DNA of 31,231 nucleotides from Thalassotalea_E sp964620605 (lineage in GTDB: Bacteria; Pseudomonadota; Gammaproteobacteria; Enterobacterales; Alteromonadaceae), in NCBI GenBank assembly GCA_964620605.1, contig CAZUHQ010000037.1:1-31231 (forward strand). Direction: 5' to 3'. This document shows, in pieces, positions 24,951 to 31,231 of the stretch (positions are counted from its first letter, which is position 1; each line of letters begins with the position of its first letter). A program made the position numbers and the translations under genes. Below the pieces are notes generated by a model that made no database searches, was not told the origin of the DNA, and saw nothing but the letters and a program-made list of their open reading frames with translations.

Positions 24951-25039
24951 TCGCTAAAGTCGATGGTAAAAAGAAAGTTCTAGATATACTTTATATATTT
25001 AAAACTGGGGATTTTAATAAGCGGGTTCATAATGATTAA
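24914..25039 (+). other. A AAA AAC slippery heptamer and -1-frame extension completing an antitoxin-like domain
   Basis: The heptamer at 24914-24920 is phased CCA|AAA|AAC in the zero frame, exactly as a -1 slip site requires. Reading on from CCT at 24920 gives 39 codons (PLESSTPLSLIAKVDGKKK, then VLDILYIFKTGDF and RVHND) to TAA at 25037-25039. Joined to the zero frame this makes WLTNPKN-PLESSTPLSLIA...GDF, the W-L-x-x-P/TPL-L-I/G-F pattern of the MbcA/ParS/Xre toxin-binding domain, about 138 residues in all. The extension overlaps the start of the next gene by 8 bases. A one-base loss from a run of seven A is the alternative to programmed frameshifting. Confidence 0.75.
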
Positions 25040-25343
25040 AATTAAAGTAAACACAACAAACACACCTCACTATATTTTAAGCTCAGATATTAAATCAGCA
25101 ATAGATAATGAATTTTCTGCTGAAAATGCAATAAAAATTGGCAAGAAATATTCTAACCTTATTTATGGTTCATCTGCCCATGTGATTAGTCAAAATCCAA
25201 AGAAAATCGGGCTATATCCACACGACATTGCGGCAATATTTAAAGCCATCAATATAGATGTTGAATTTTCTAATGAAAAGGGTTCAATTTTAAGTATCGA
25301 CCACACCATATCAGGAATTTTTCAAAGAAATATAGGCAATTAA
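25032..25343 (+). CDS. Hypothetical 103-residue protein coupled to the RF-1/antitoxin-like gene
   Basis: Not recognised. It is a small soluble alpha/beta protein without signal peptide or membrane helix; a HDIAAIFKAINIDVEFSNEKG segment near residues 69-89 is the best-ordered part. ATG 25032 overlaps by 8 bases the TAA of the -1-frame extension of the preceding gene (ATGATTAA), a classic translational-coupling layout and evidence that the -1-frame end is the ancestral 3' end. It does not show the Arg-Glu-Ser pattern of RES toxins, which normally follow such antitoxins. Whether it is a toxin-like partner is conjecture. Confidence 0.6.
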   Translation: MIKIKVNTTNTPHYILSSDIKSAIDNEFSAENAIKIGKKYSNLIYGSSAHVISQNPKKIGLYPHDIAAIFKAINIDVEFSNEKGSILSIDHTISGIFQRNIGN

Positions 25344-25652
25344 ATCGTATTGATATTTAGGTGTGACATGGTCACATCAACAACACACAAAAAGCTGTAT
25401 GCCGTTAATATTAACAATCAATCGCTACGAACTATTTAAAGGTGAAATTGTTTAAAATGTGTATTCTTGAGGGGTTAAGCTAATTAGTGAGGTCAGCTAT
25501 CATATCAGAGCAGACGTTTTATAAGTTAATTACCAATACTAGGCCGACTATAAACTAAACTGAAAAATAGTAAGTTCAAGTATGGGTTAGACAGCAAATA
25601 GATTTTATGCTTTAGTGTTGATTAAGGTCATCATTACTTAAATCTCAAATTT
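25344..25652. other. Gene-free 309 bases
   Basis: No coding frame that I trust. A small dyad TGTGAC-ATG-GTCACA lies at 25362-25376 just after the preceding stop. Otherwise AT-rich sequence without repeats. Confidence 0.5.
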
Positions 25653-25907
25653 ATGCCTAATCAAAACTCCAAATTTTCTGTAGAAAAACTTACTTATTCA
25701 CCTGAGCTAGAATTTTTAAAAACTGAGCATTTTGGAATTTATCAGGAATTGATGAAACAATTTAAATTTGATGATCGGATATGCCAGGAATGGCTGACTA
25801 AACCTAAACCTTTTTTACAAGGAAAGTCACCGTTTGAGATGCTAACTATTGATGTTGATGCAGTGAAGGCCATGCTGGTTCGCATGAGGACAGGGGATTT
25901 TTCATAA
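25653..25907 (+). CDS. MbcA/ParS/Xre-type antitoxin C-terminal domain protein, without a toxin
   Basis: 84-residue protein. The C-terminal half (EWLTKPKPFLQGKSPFEML then VDAVKAMLVRMRTGDFS) fits the MbcA/ParS/Xre toxin-binding domain (DUF2384), with Trp-Leu, Pro, Gly-x-(S/T)-P-x-E-x-L and the closing G-x-F. The N-terminal HTH found in full Xre antitoxins is absent; only 40 residues precede the domain. No RES-domain toxin follows; instead a deleted phosphatase-like gene starts 13 bases downstream behind AAAGG. The start at 25653 has no Shine-Dalgarno sequence. Probably an orphan, possibly decaying. Confidence 0.65.
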   Translation: MPNQNSKFSVEKLTYSPELEFLKTEHFGIYQELMKQFKFDDRICQEWLTKPKPFLQGKSPFEMLTIDVDAVKAMLVRMRTGDFS

Positions 25908-25920
25908 AAGGTAAATGCAA

Positions 25921-26061
25921 ATGAATATCCTCTTTCTATGTACTGCTAATATACAACGCAGCAAAACAGCCGAAGTGTTGTTTCATGCTGCAAATAATAA
26001 CTATCAGTACTTCCAGCGAGAGCTTGCACTATTGCTACTAGAGCAGTGCGAGCTTGCTTAA
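25921..26061 (+). pseudogene. Internally deleted low-molecular-weight phosphatase-like gene
   Basis: 46-codon frame starting MNILFLCTANIQRSKTAEVL, which carries the CX5R phosphate-binding loop (Cys7 to Arg13, CTANIQRS) of the low-molecular-weight tyrosine phosphatase fold. The second half, YQYFQRELALLLLEQCELA, resembles the C-terminal helix of the about 105-residue phosphatase-like family. The middle (about 60 residues, including the region carrying the general acid) is missing, and the two ends are fused in frame at about 26000. AAAGG precedes the start. It cannot be a working phosphatase in this form. Confidence 0.6.
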
Positions 26062-26418
26062 TCATTTGGCTTTAAGGCTGTCCAAAAAATAAAGTCTATT
26101 TCGAACCGCTGTCGCTCTGCAAACATTGCGGTAAACAAAACTGTTTACTCTATATGAATGGTTTAAAACTCTATATTCGAGGCATACCTGATTACTATTA
26201 ATATTTGACTCTCGAAAAAACCAAACAAGATCAAAGTATCACTATTAATTCATTGAATATGTTTTTGTCGGCTGATAACTTACTAAAATAATTAAATAAA
26301 GTTAGCGATGAAACCGAAGTTAATTATGGGTCATTTGGTTAAGCGTGAACTACCTATAAAAACTATTATTACGCGTTATTTGCCATCTTTCTTACAGCTC
26401 TATTAAAGGAAAAAAGAA
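26062..26418. other. Gene-poor 357 bases upstream of the SIR2 gene
   Basis: Contains the degenerate frame at 26076-26291. The last 120 bases are AT-rich and must hold the promoter for SIR2-HerA, but I could not place a convincing -35/-10 pair. Confidence 0.5.
26076..26291 (+). pseudogene. Degenerate frame with a CxxC...C motif and an internal stop
   Basis: One frame reads 41 codons (VYFEPLSLCKHCGKQNCLLY, then MNGLKLYIRGIPDYY), a TAA at 26199-26201, then 29 more codons of protein-like sequence (LTLEKTKQDQSITINSLNMF) in the same frame. There is no start codon at the front, because a TAA immediately precedes it. The CKHCGKQNC motif suggests a small zinc-binding protein. Treated as a remnant; the family is not recognised. 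Confidence 0.3.
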
Positions 26419-27591
26419 ATGGATGATTTGATTGATAATGAGTTGTTCCTGCAAATTGAGGAGCACCTAAAGTGTAGTGAACAAAGCTGGCTTCTAGGTG
26501 CAGGGATTAGCTTCGATGCTAAATTACCTTTAATGTACCCTTTGACCAATAAGGTTAAAAAAGATGTCGAAAGTAGTCACAAGAAATTATTTGACGAAGT
26601 AATCACTCCGCTCTTTCAAGAGTTGCCTAACAACTGCCATATAGAACACGTCCTTAGCCACCTTGGTGACTATGCTGCACTAGCTGAAAGAAACAAAGAT
26701 AATAAAACGGTAATTAATGGCAGCGAAGTTGAGTTATTAACCCTAGAAGAAGCACATAATACAATTCTTGAATCTATCTCAAATGTGATCCGGTGTGGGT
26801 ATGTTGAGGACAAGGATGGAAATACAGTTGAAGAAGGTTCTTTATCTAAGCCAATCGTTGACATCAATGCACATATAGAATTTATTGATACTCTATTTAA
26901 CCACGCCTCCGCTGGTGTTTTTGAACGAAGAAAAGCAGTAAACATATTCACAACTAACTACGACACTCTTTTGGAAGATTCACTAGCACTTAATAGGGTT
27001 CCATATTGGGATGGTTTTGCAGGAGGAGCTGTAGCGCATCGTATACAAAAATATGGAGAACCCACACCAGCAAATGGACAGCGTGCGAACTTAATTAAAA
27101 TGCATGGTTCGATAGATTGGTTTCTTTGTGACAAAGGGTATGTATGGCGAGTGAGAGATAACGACCTCTATCCAAAGGCAGAACGGCGAGTTTTAATTTA
27201 CCCACAAGCTACAAAATATATTGCGACTCAACAAGATCCCTTTTCTACGCAATTTGATTTATTCAGAAAATCGCTAAATTCCTCCAATAGTAATATTTTA
27301 GCTGTGTGCGGCTATAGTTTTGGCGATGATCACATCAACAACGAAATAGAGTTTGCTTTATCAAAAGAAGAGAATAAAACTGTATTGCTTGCTTTCTTGG
27401 AGTGTAAGGATGCAATTCCTCCATGTCTAGAAAAGTGGCGTAATGGTAGTTTTGGCTCAAGCGTAATTATTGCCTCCATACATGGCCTGTATATTGGAAA
27501 AGAAGGCCCATTTAAAAGGAAAGGCGAAGATGATTATTGGTGGACATTCAACGGTGTAACATCAGTATTAAAGAATGGATGCGAGGTTTAA
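26419..27591 (+). CDS. sir2: SIR2-domain NADase of a SIR2-HerA defence system
   Basis: 390-residue cytoplasmic protein with a SIR2-like NAD-binding domain: GAGIS at 27-31, FTTNYDTLLED at 177-187 with the NAD-contacting Asn180/Asp182, KMHGSIDW at 227-234 with the catalytic His229, and CGYSFGDDHINN at 297-308. AAAGGA precedes ATG 26419. It ends 2 bases before the HerA-like ATPase gene. SIR2-HerA is an established anti-phage pair in which SIR2 consumes NAD+ on infection, stopping phage growth with the cell. The residues needed for NADase activity appear intact. No separate sensor gene is visible. Confidence 0.88.
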   Translation: MDDLIDNELFLQIEEHLKCSEQSWLLGAGISFDAKLPLMYPLTNKVKKDVESSHKKLFDEVITPLFQELPNNCHIEHVLSHLGDYAALAERNKDNKTVINGSEVELLTLEEAHNTILESISNVIRCGYVEDKDGNTVEEGSLSKPIVDINAHIEFIDTLFNHASAGVFERRKAVNIFTTNYDTLLEDSLALNRVPYWDGFAGGAVAHRIQKYGEPTPANGQRANLIKMHGSIDWFLCDKGYVWRVRDNDLYPKAERRVLIYPQATKYIATQQDPFSTQFDLFRKSLNSSNSNILAVCGYSFGDDHINNEIEFALSKEENKTVLLAFLECKDAIPPCLEKWRNGSFGSSVIIASIHGLYIGKEGPFKRKGEDDYWWTFNGVTSVLKNGCEV

Positions 27592-27593
27592 TT

Positions 27594-29432
27594 ATGTTTA
27601 CACCATCTGAAGAACTAAAAATAGGTCAAGTTGTCGAGGTATCTGGAACCAACATAAAAGTTGAGATTTCCGATAAAATATCAGAATTAACAAGAACTTT
27701 TAATGGCCGTGTTTACCCGATTGGTCAAATAGGTAGCATGGTTAAAATTCACTATGGTCGTAAAATAATTTTTGGCTTGGTGACAATGCTAAGAATGCGT
27801 TCAGAAGAGTTAATTGAAGCTGGAATGCCTGTAACTCCTGATTCTGATCAACGTGTAATGGAAGTCCAACTGCTGGCTGAAGGAAGCTGGAATAATACAA
27901 AATCAACTTTGGCTTTTAAACGCGGAATTAAAACTTACCCTTTACCTCAACAAGGCGTATTCCTTCTAACCAACGAAGAAATTTCTTTTGTCTATCGCTC
28001 AGCTGAAGGTACAAGAAATGATGAAGTAGATCCATTAGTTCCTTTTGCTGTTTATAGTGCTTCTGAATCTACAGCCTGTCGAACTAACATTAATAAAATG
28101 TTTGGTATGCACTGTGCTGTTCTTGGTTCAACTGGATCAGGTAAATCTGGTACAGTTGCTGCAATTATTCATAGTGTACTTTCCCATAAAAATAACGATA
28201 AAGAGTTGTCACCTCAGATAGTGGTCATTGATCCTCACGGAGAGTACGGCTCAGCCTTTAAGACTAGAGCGGTCCAATATCGTGCATATGACATAGCAAC
28301 AGGTGATGATGGACAAGATGAAATCAAGCTTCCATATTGGTTAATGTCTAGCGATGAGTTTACTAATCTGATTATCGGTAAGACAGAAAGAAGTGCTACT
28401 AGCCAGAATAACGCAGTCCAGAAAGCACTTGCACATGCAAGAATGGTTGCAGCTAATATTGTAAAGCCTTGTCCAAGAGAGTTTGGGACAAATGAATTAG
28501 ATCATTTAGAAAGTTTTGATGAACCAAACCTTTGTGATGGCAAAGATACGTCAGATATTCTGGAATTCGACCGTGATAAACCTAGACCATTCTGTTTGGA
28601 AGAATTTGAAAGTCATATTAAATATATACAGGGTGGGAGAAAAACTAATGCTGGTCATGTGAGCTTGTCAAATACTGATCTAGCAAAATCTCCCGTACCA
28701 TCCATACTCGATAAGCTCAAGGTTCTTCGAAGAGATACTCGGCTTTCATTTATGATGAAGTGTTGGCTCGATAATGAAGATGAAATCAAGCTACATCAAG
28801 TCCTGAATCAATTTATAGGGGCTCCTAGTCAGGAAGGTAAAGATATCAGAATTATTGATATTTCAGGCCTGCCAAACGAAGTCGCAGGTCCACTGACAGC
28901 TCTAATCGCCAGACTGCTCTTTCAGTATAAAATATTCCAGACTCAAGAAGAAAAAGAAAAAGATCCAATTCTCTTAGTTTGTGAAGAAGCCCATAGATAT
29001 GTTCCAGATCATGGAGAAGCTCAATACGCTGCTGCACAGGGCGCAATTAGACGCATTGCAAGGGAAGGTCGTAAATACGGAATAGGCCTGATGCTTGTTA
29101 GTCAACGACCAGCAGATGTAGATAGTACGGTCATATCTCAATGTGGTACATGGGTTGTATTAAGACTTACAAACTCAGCTGATCAACAACATGTCGCTCG
29201 CTTTTTGCCTGATGGTCTATCTGGCATGGTTGGGGCCTTACCTATTTTATCTCAACAAGAAGCTATTTTTGTCGGTGAAGGAGCTGCATTACCTTCTCGA
29301 ATTAGAATAAGAGACTTGAAAAGTGATCAATTGCCTAAATCTAATACAATCCCATTTGCTCAAGGTTGGGCGAGTGAACGTTTAAACTTGGAAAAACTCG
29401 AAACTATATCTCAGCGAATGTGTGTCGACTAA
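27594..29432 (+). CDS. herA: HerA-like hexameric ATPase of the SIR2-HerA defence system
   Basis: 612 residues from ATG 27594; an upstream ATG at 27537 lies inside the SIR2 gene, while GAGG at 27583-27586 supports 27594. An N-terminal HAS-barrel-like beta domain (GQVVEVSGTNIKVEI) is followed by the FtsK/HerA-type ATPase: Walker A GSTGSGKS at 178-185, Walker B ILLVCEEAHRY at about 459-469 (Glu464/Glu465), and the HerA motif IGLMLVSQRPADVDSTVISQ. HerA proteins form hexamers on which the SIR2 subunits assemble. The gene is full length with no visible damage. Confidence 0.9.
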   Translation: MFTPSEELKIGQVVEVSGTNIKVEISDKISELTRTFNGRVYPIGQIGSMVKIHYGRKIIFGLVTMLRMRSEELIEAGMPVTPDSDQRVMEVQLLAEGSWNNTKSTLAFKRGIKTYPLPQQGVFLLTNEEISFVYRSAEGTRNDEVDPLVPFAVYSASESTACRTNINKMFGMHCAVLGSTGSGKSGTVAAIIHSVLSHKNNDKELSPQIVVIDPHGEYGSAFKTRAVQYRAYDIATGDDGQDEIKLPYWLMSSDEFTNLIIGKTERSATSQNNAVQKALAHARMVAANIVKPCPREFGTNELDHLESFDEPNLCDGKDTSDILEFDRDKPRPFCLEEFESHIKYIQGGRKTNAGHVSLSNTDLAKSPVPSILDKLKVLRRDTRLSFMMKCWLDNEDEIKLHQVLNQFIGAPSQEGKDIRIIDISGLPNEVAGPLTALIARLLFQYKIFQTQEEKEKDPILLVCEEAHRYVPDHGEAQYAAAQGAIRRIAREGRKYGIGLMLVSQRPADVDSTVISQCGTWVVLRLTNSADQQHVARFLPDGLSGMVGALPILSQQEAIFVGEGAALPSRIRIRDLKSDQLPKSNTIPFAQGWASERLNLEKLETISQRMCVD

Positions 29433-29464
29433 CTCTAGCTAATTCACAAGGCTTTAAAAATTGC

Positions 29465-29532
29465 TGACCTAATCAACTGTATGCTTAGGTCACAACCTAG
29501 ATAAAAGATATGACCTACTAAAATTTAACCTA
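29465..29532. repeat. Cluster of five TGACCTA-like motifs between convergent genes
   Basis: TGACCTAA (29465-29472) and its exact reverse complement TTAGGTCA (29485-29492), then AACCTAG (29494-29500), TGACCTAC (29511-29518) and TTAACCTA (29525-29532). They lie between the HerA stop and the end of the recombinase partner gene. The first two can form an 8-bp stem. Possible protein-binding array or simple terminator. Confidence 0.45.
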
Positions 29533-29967
29533 TTTATTATGAGATAACTCAATAATGTTATTAGAGCGCAATTTTTCTTGAAGTTCATAAACCCTAAACA
29601 TTAAAGTACTATTGAGCATTTCCAATTCTTTTTGGATCATCACTGCTTCATCTTTTTCCTTTCTATACTTTTTTTTAAGCGCAATTTCTTTCTTTAATTT
29701 TTTTTTGAGTTTTTCAACATCATTTGACGGATCATCATTTTCACTTGTGTTAGGATCATACTCCTTATTGAATTTTTCAATCGCAGGGATCGCTATATCA
29801 TCCACAAAATCTTTAAATTTATGAATATAACTATGTCCTAATCCTGCTTCATTATTAATCCTATTTAATGATAGTTTTCCATGCTTTTTAACACGCTCAG
29901 GCTCTCCTTTTAACAATCGAACAAGCGCATTATTTAACCTAGCTTCAGTTATATCTTTTGTTCCCAC
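29530..29967 (-). CDS. Small coiled-coil partner of the tyrosine recombinase (TnpC-like)
   Basis: 145-residue soluble protein. The N-terminal 70 residues look like a small helix-turn-helix-type domain (LSLNRINNEAGLGHSYIHKF), then a Lys/Glu-rich coiled coil runs from about 85 to 135 (VEKLKKKLKKEIALKKKYRK). The start is GTG 29967, directly after the recombinase TAA (29970-29968), with GGAGG 5 bases upstream inside the recombinase gene. In Tn554 the small TnpC protein is encoded directly after the tnpA-tnpB recombinases and influences transposition; position, size and coiled-coil build match. Direct homology is not shown. Confidence 0.65.
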   Translation of the reverse strand: MGTKDITEARLNNALVRLLKGEPERVKKHGKLSLNRINNEAGLGHSYIHKFKDFVDDIAIPAIEKFNKEYDPNTSENDDPSNDVEKLKKKLKKEIALKKKYRKEKDEAVMIQKELEMLNSTLMFRVYELQEKLRSNNIIELSHNK

Positions 29968-31206
29968 TTAAACCTCCGATGTGGCTATGACGCCCTTTAT
30001 CGCATCATTAAATTCTTCAAAATTTAAATCATGCTTTTTAATTGTTATTTCATTACGTTTTATCTTATGTTTCATACCAATTAAAATGCTGTTCATCATT
30101 GTGTCACCTGTATTAAGTTCTCTAAAGCTTGATATTAAACGTTTATTCTGACGTAAAACTTTCTTAGCCTCTTTATCTGTAACTAGTTGATGGTCACAAG
30201 GCTTTATCTCGCCAGGAAATTCACCTATACCGCATACTCTGCTGCAAGATGCATTCAGGCAGTAACCTCCTGTAGGGAGCTTAACAACCGATAGAGTACC
30301 ATTTCGAACTAAACGTTCTATTTCATCTCGATTCATATATACAAGATGACCATTTTCAAGCTTTTCAAATTTATCTTGTGCAATACGCTCACCACCTGCG
30401 CCACTTAAATTTTCAGATTCATTATAAATTTCATCAAAAATATCCACCCCCATACGGATACCTTCTTCTTCCATCAATTCTAATAACTCGGTATCCATTA
30501 AAATGTCTTCCATGGCTTGTAATTGAGCATTATTGGCGTAGTAGTTAGACATATTTATATTCTGATGCTTATATTGAAACTTAATGGTTGCAGAAGAACC
30601 AAAACCATAGCGTTTGAAGAAAACAGCAAAAGTACGACGAAGATCATGAGGTGTGAGTTTAGGTAATTTCCCACCAACTTTCAGTTCACCTTCGCGGGTA
30701 GGGTTCAATCGATTAAATTCCTCAACGTCATTTTGAGAGGCGACAATTCCTGATTCAGCAAACGAGTCGTTAAAACGCCTTTCCATACCAGAGATAATAA
30801 AGCGAGTGTCGATCTTATCAGGCAAAGTACTAATAAATGCGCTATTAATCTCCCTAAGTGCATGTTGATAGTCATCATTCGATAATTCTCCAGCAATCAC
30901 CATTTGTTCAACTTTACTAACGTACTCATTTCTTAAATGCTCAGTTATGCCATAAGCTAACTCTAAAGCGTCTTTTACAACAGGATGAGTTTGCCAAGTA
31001 GCAACCCTTGGAACCCCGTCATTCCCTTTAGAAGTTTCTCCTTTAATAACTGATATATCATTATCTTTACCTGATATTACTGTTTTATAGCTATTAATTG
31101 ACATGCTCAGCATCTCACCAAGCCTCATACCAGAGAATGCTATAGCCACAATGCTACAATTGGTCAGTATTCTATTTTGCGTATTTCGCTGAAACCGGTC
31201 AGTCAT
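29968..31206 (-). CDS. Tyrosine recombinase (Tn554 TnpB/phage integrase superfamily), N-terminus missing or split
   Basis: 412 residues from ATG 31206. The catalytic set is visible: Arg28 in FSGMRLGEML, Lys60 in ETSKGND, His187 and Arg190 in TPHDLRRTF, His214 in QYKHQNINM and Tyr222/Tyr223 in SNYYANN. A Cys cluster follows (Cys316, 321, 325, 337 with His339), probably zinc-binding. Because Arg28 sits so near the start, the usual N-terminal DNA-binding domains are absent from this frame. An in-frame TGA lies at 31224-31222, and another frame running in from the window edge ends in the overlapping ATGA, so the gene is either split by a frameshift or translated as a separate coupled protein. Likely mobilises the island. 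Confidence 0.75.
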   Translation of the reverse strand: MTDRFQRNTQNRILTNCSIVAIAFSGMRLGEMLSMSINSYKTVISGKDNDISVIKGETSKGNDGVPRVATWQTHPVVKDALELAYGITEHLRNEYVSKVEQMVIAGELSNDDYQHALREINSAFISTLPDKIDTRFIISGMERRFNDSFAESGIVASQNDVEEFNRLNPTREGELKVGGKLPKLTPHDLRRTFAVFFKRYGFGSSATIKFQYKHQNINMSNYYANNAQLQAMEDILMDTELLELMEEEGIRMGVDIFDEIYNESENLSGAGGERIAQDKFEKLENGHLVYMNRDEIERLVRNGTLSVVKLPTGGYCLNASCSRVCGIGEFPGEIKPCDHQLVTDKEAKKVLRQNKRLISSFRELNTGDTMMNSILIGMKHKIKRNEITIKKHDLNFEEFNDAIKGVIATSEV

Positions 31207-31231
31207 TTCGGTTGATTCCGATCACCTAATA
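31203..31231 (-). CDS. 3' end of a gene upstream of the recombinase (partial)
   Basis: A minus-strand frame open from the window edge encodes LGDRNQPK and stops at TGA 31205-31203, overlapping the recombinase ATG as ATGA. It could be another recombinase of the same module or the N-terminal half of the same protein. Too short to identify. Confidence 0.35.

Larger units (their letters stand above)
5471..31231. mobile_element. Probable genomic island (metal resistance, SIR2-HerA defence, Tn554-like recombinase), right end outside window
   Basis: To the left are core genes (apaH, folA) and a broken gene tail; to the right all recognisable cargo is accessory: metal exporters with MerR-type regulators, antitoxin-like fragments, a phage-defence pair and a tyrosine recombinase with a small coiled-coil partner. 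The left boundary is placed at the point where the interrupted gene stops making sense, so it is approximate. The matching right attachment site cannot be seen. It may also be a composite of several insertions rather than one element. Confidence 0.55.

Noticed and set aside
25032..25343. RES-domain toxin following the antitoxin-like gene
   Set aside because: Too short and without the Arg, Glu and Ser motifs of RES toxins.
25362..25376. CRP-like site TGTGAC-ATG-GTCACA
   Set aside because: The half sites TGTGA/TCACA are 5, not 6, bases apart and no promoter or gene start lies at a fitting distance.
27537..27593. Upstream ATG for the HerA gene within SIR2
   Set aside because: Adds 19 residues unlike a HAS-barrel start; ATG 27594 has GAGG at proper distance and follows the SIR2 stop by 2 bases.
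1..31231. tRNA genes, rRNA genes or CRISPR arrays
   Set aside because: No cloverleaf-type tRNA sequence, rRNA segment or regularly spaced repeat array was found by reading both strands.

Overview
The window looks like a chromosome segment of an AT-rich marine gammaproteobacterium, probably Alteromonadales and close to Colwelliaceae. This is judged from protein style only. Ordinary core genes occupy about 1-5470. Most of the rest reads as a genomic island whose right end lies outside the window.

Core segment (1-5470): apaH, a membrane chemoreceptor with a good terminator, a pair of 36-bp dyad-containing repeats, an exported YciI-like protein, and a folA-radical SAM operon. Beyond folA lies the 3' end of a minus-strand gene with its own intact terminator (about 5341-5500). 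The rest of that gene is missing, so this is the best candidate for the left boundary of the island.

Metal segment (5651-24034): an unknown gene divergent from a small Xre-type regulator across a 20-bp perfect inverted repeat; a MntP-type manganese exporter; a short mer cluster (merR, merC, a GDCC-type cysteine-rich protein) with a textbook MerR promoter but no merA; a CadR/PbrR-type regulator divergent from a transglutaminase-like gene overlapped by a CDF exporter; and two back-to-back heavy-metal RND systems. The left system reads, in transcription order, CDF with HMA-like domain, small Cys-rich protein, outer membrane factor, adaptor, CzcA. The right system reads small His/Cys-rich protein, outer membrane factor, His-rich adaptor, RND pump. 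Matching 19-bp-spacer MerR-family operators stand before the transglutaminase-CDF operon and before the left RND operon, so one CadR-like protein probably controls both.

Small-gene segment (24035-26418): sparse and partly decayed. It holds a release-factor-like (RF-1 domain) protein lacking GGQ. Its reading frame continues, one base back, into an MbcA/ParS/Xre-type antitoxin C-terminal domain at a correctly phased A AAA AAC heptamer. This is followed by an overlapping unknown gene, a second antitoxin-like gene, an internally deleted phosphatase-like gene, and a degenerate Cys-containing reading frame.

Defence and mobility segment (26419-31231): a SIR2-HerA anti-phage pair, then on the minus strand a small coiled-coil protein encoded immediately after a tyrosine recombinase, resembling the end of a Tn554-type multi-recombinase module. 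The recombinase frame starts just before its first catalytic Arg and overlaps an upstream frame that leaves the window. No tRNA, rRNA or CRISPR array was seen.
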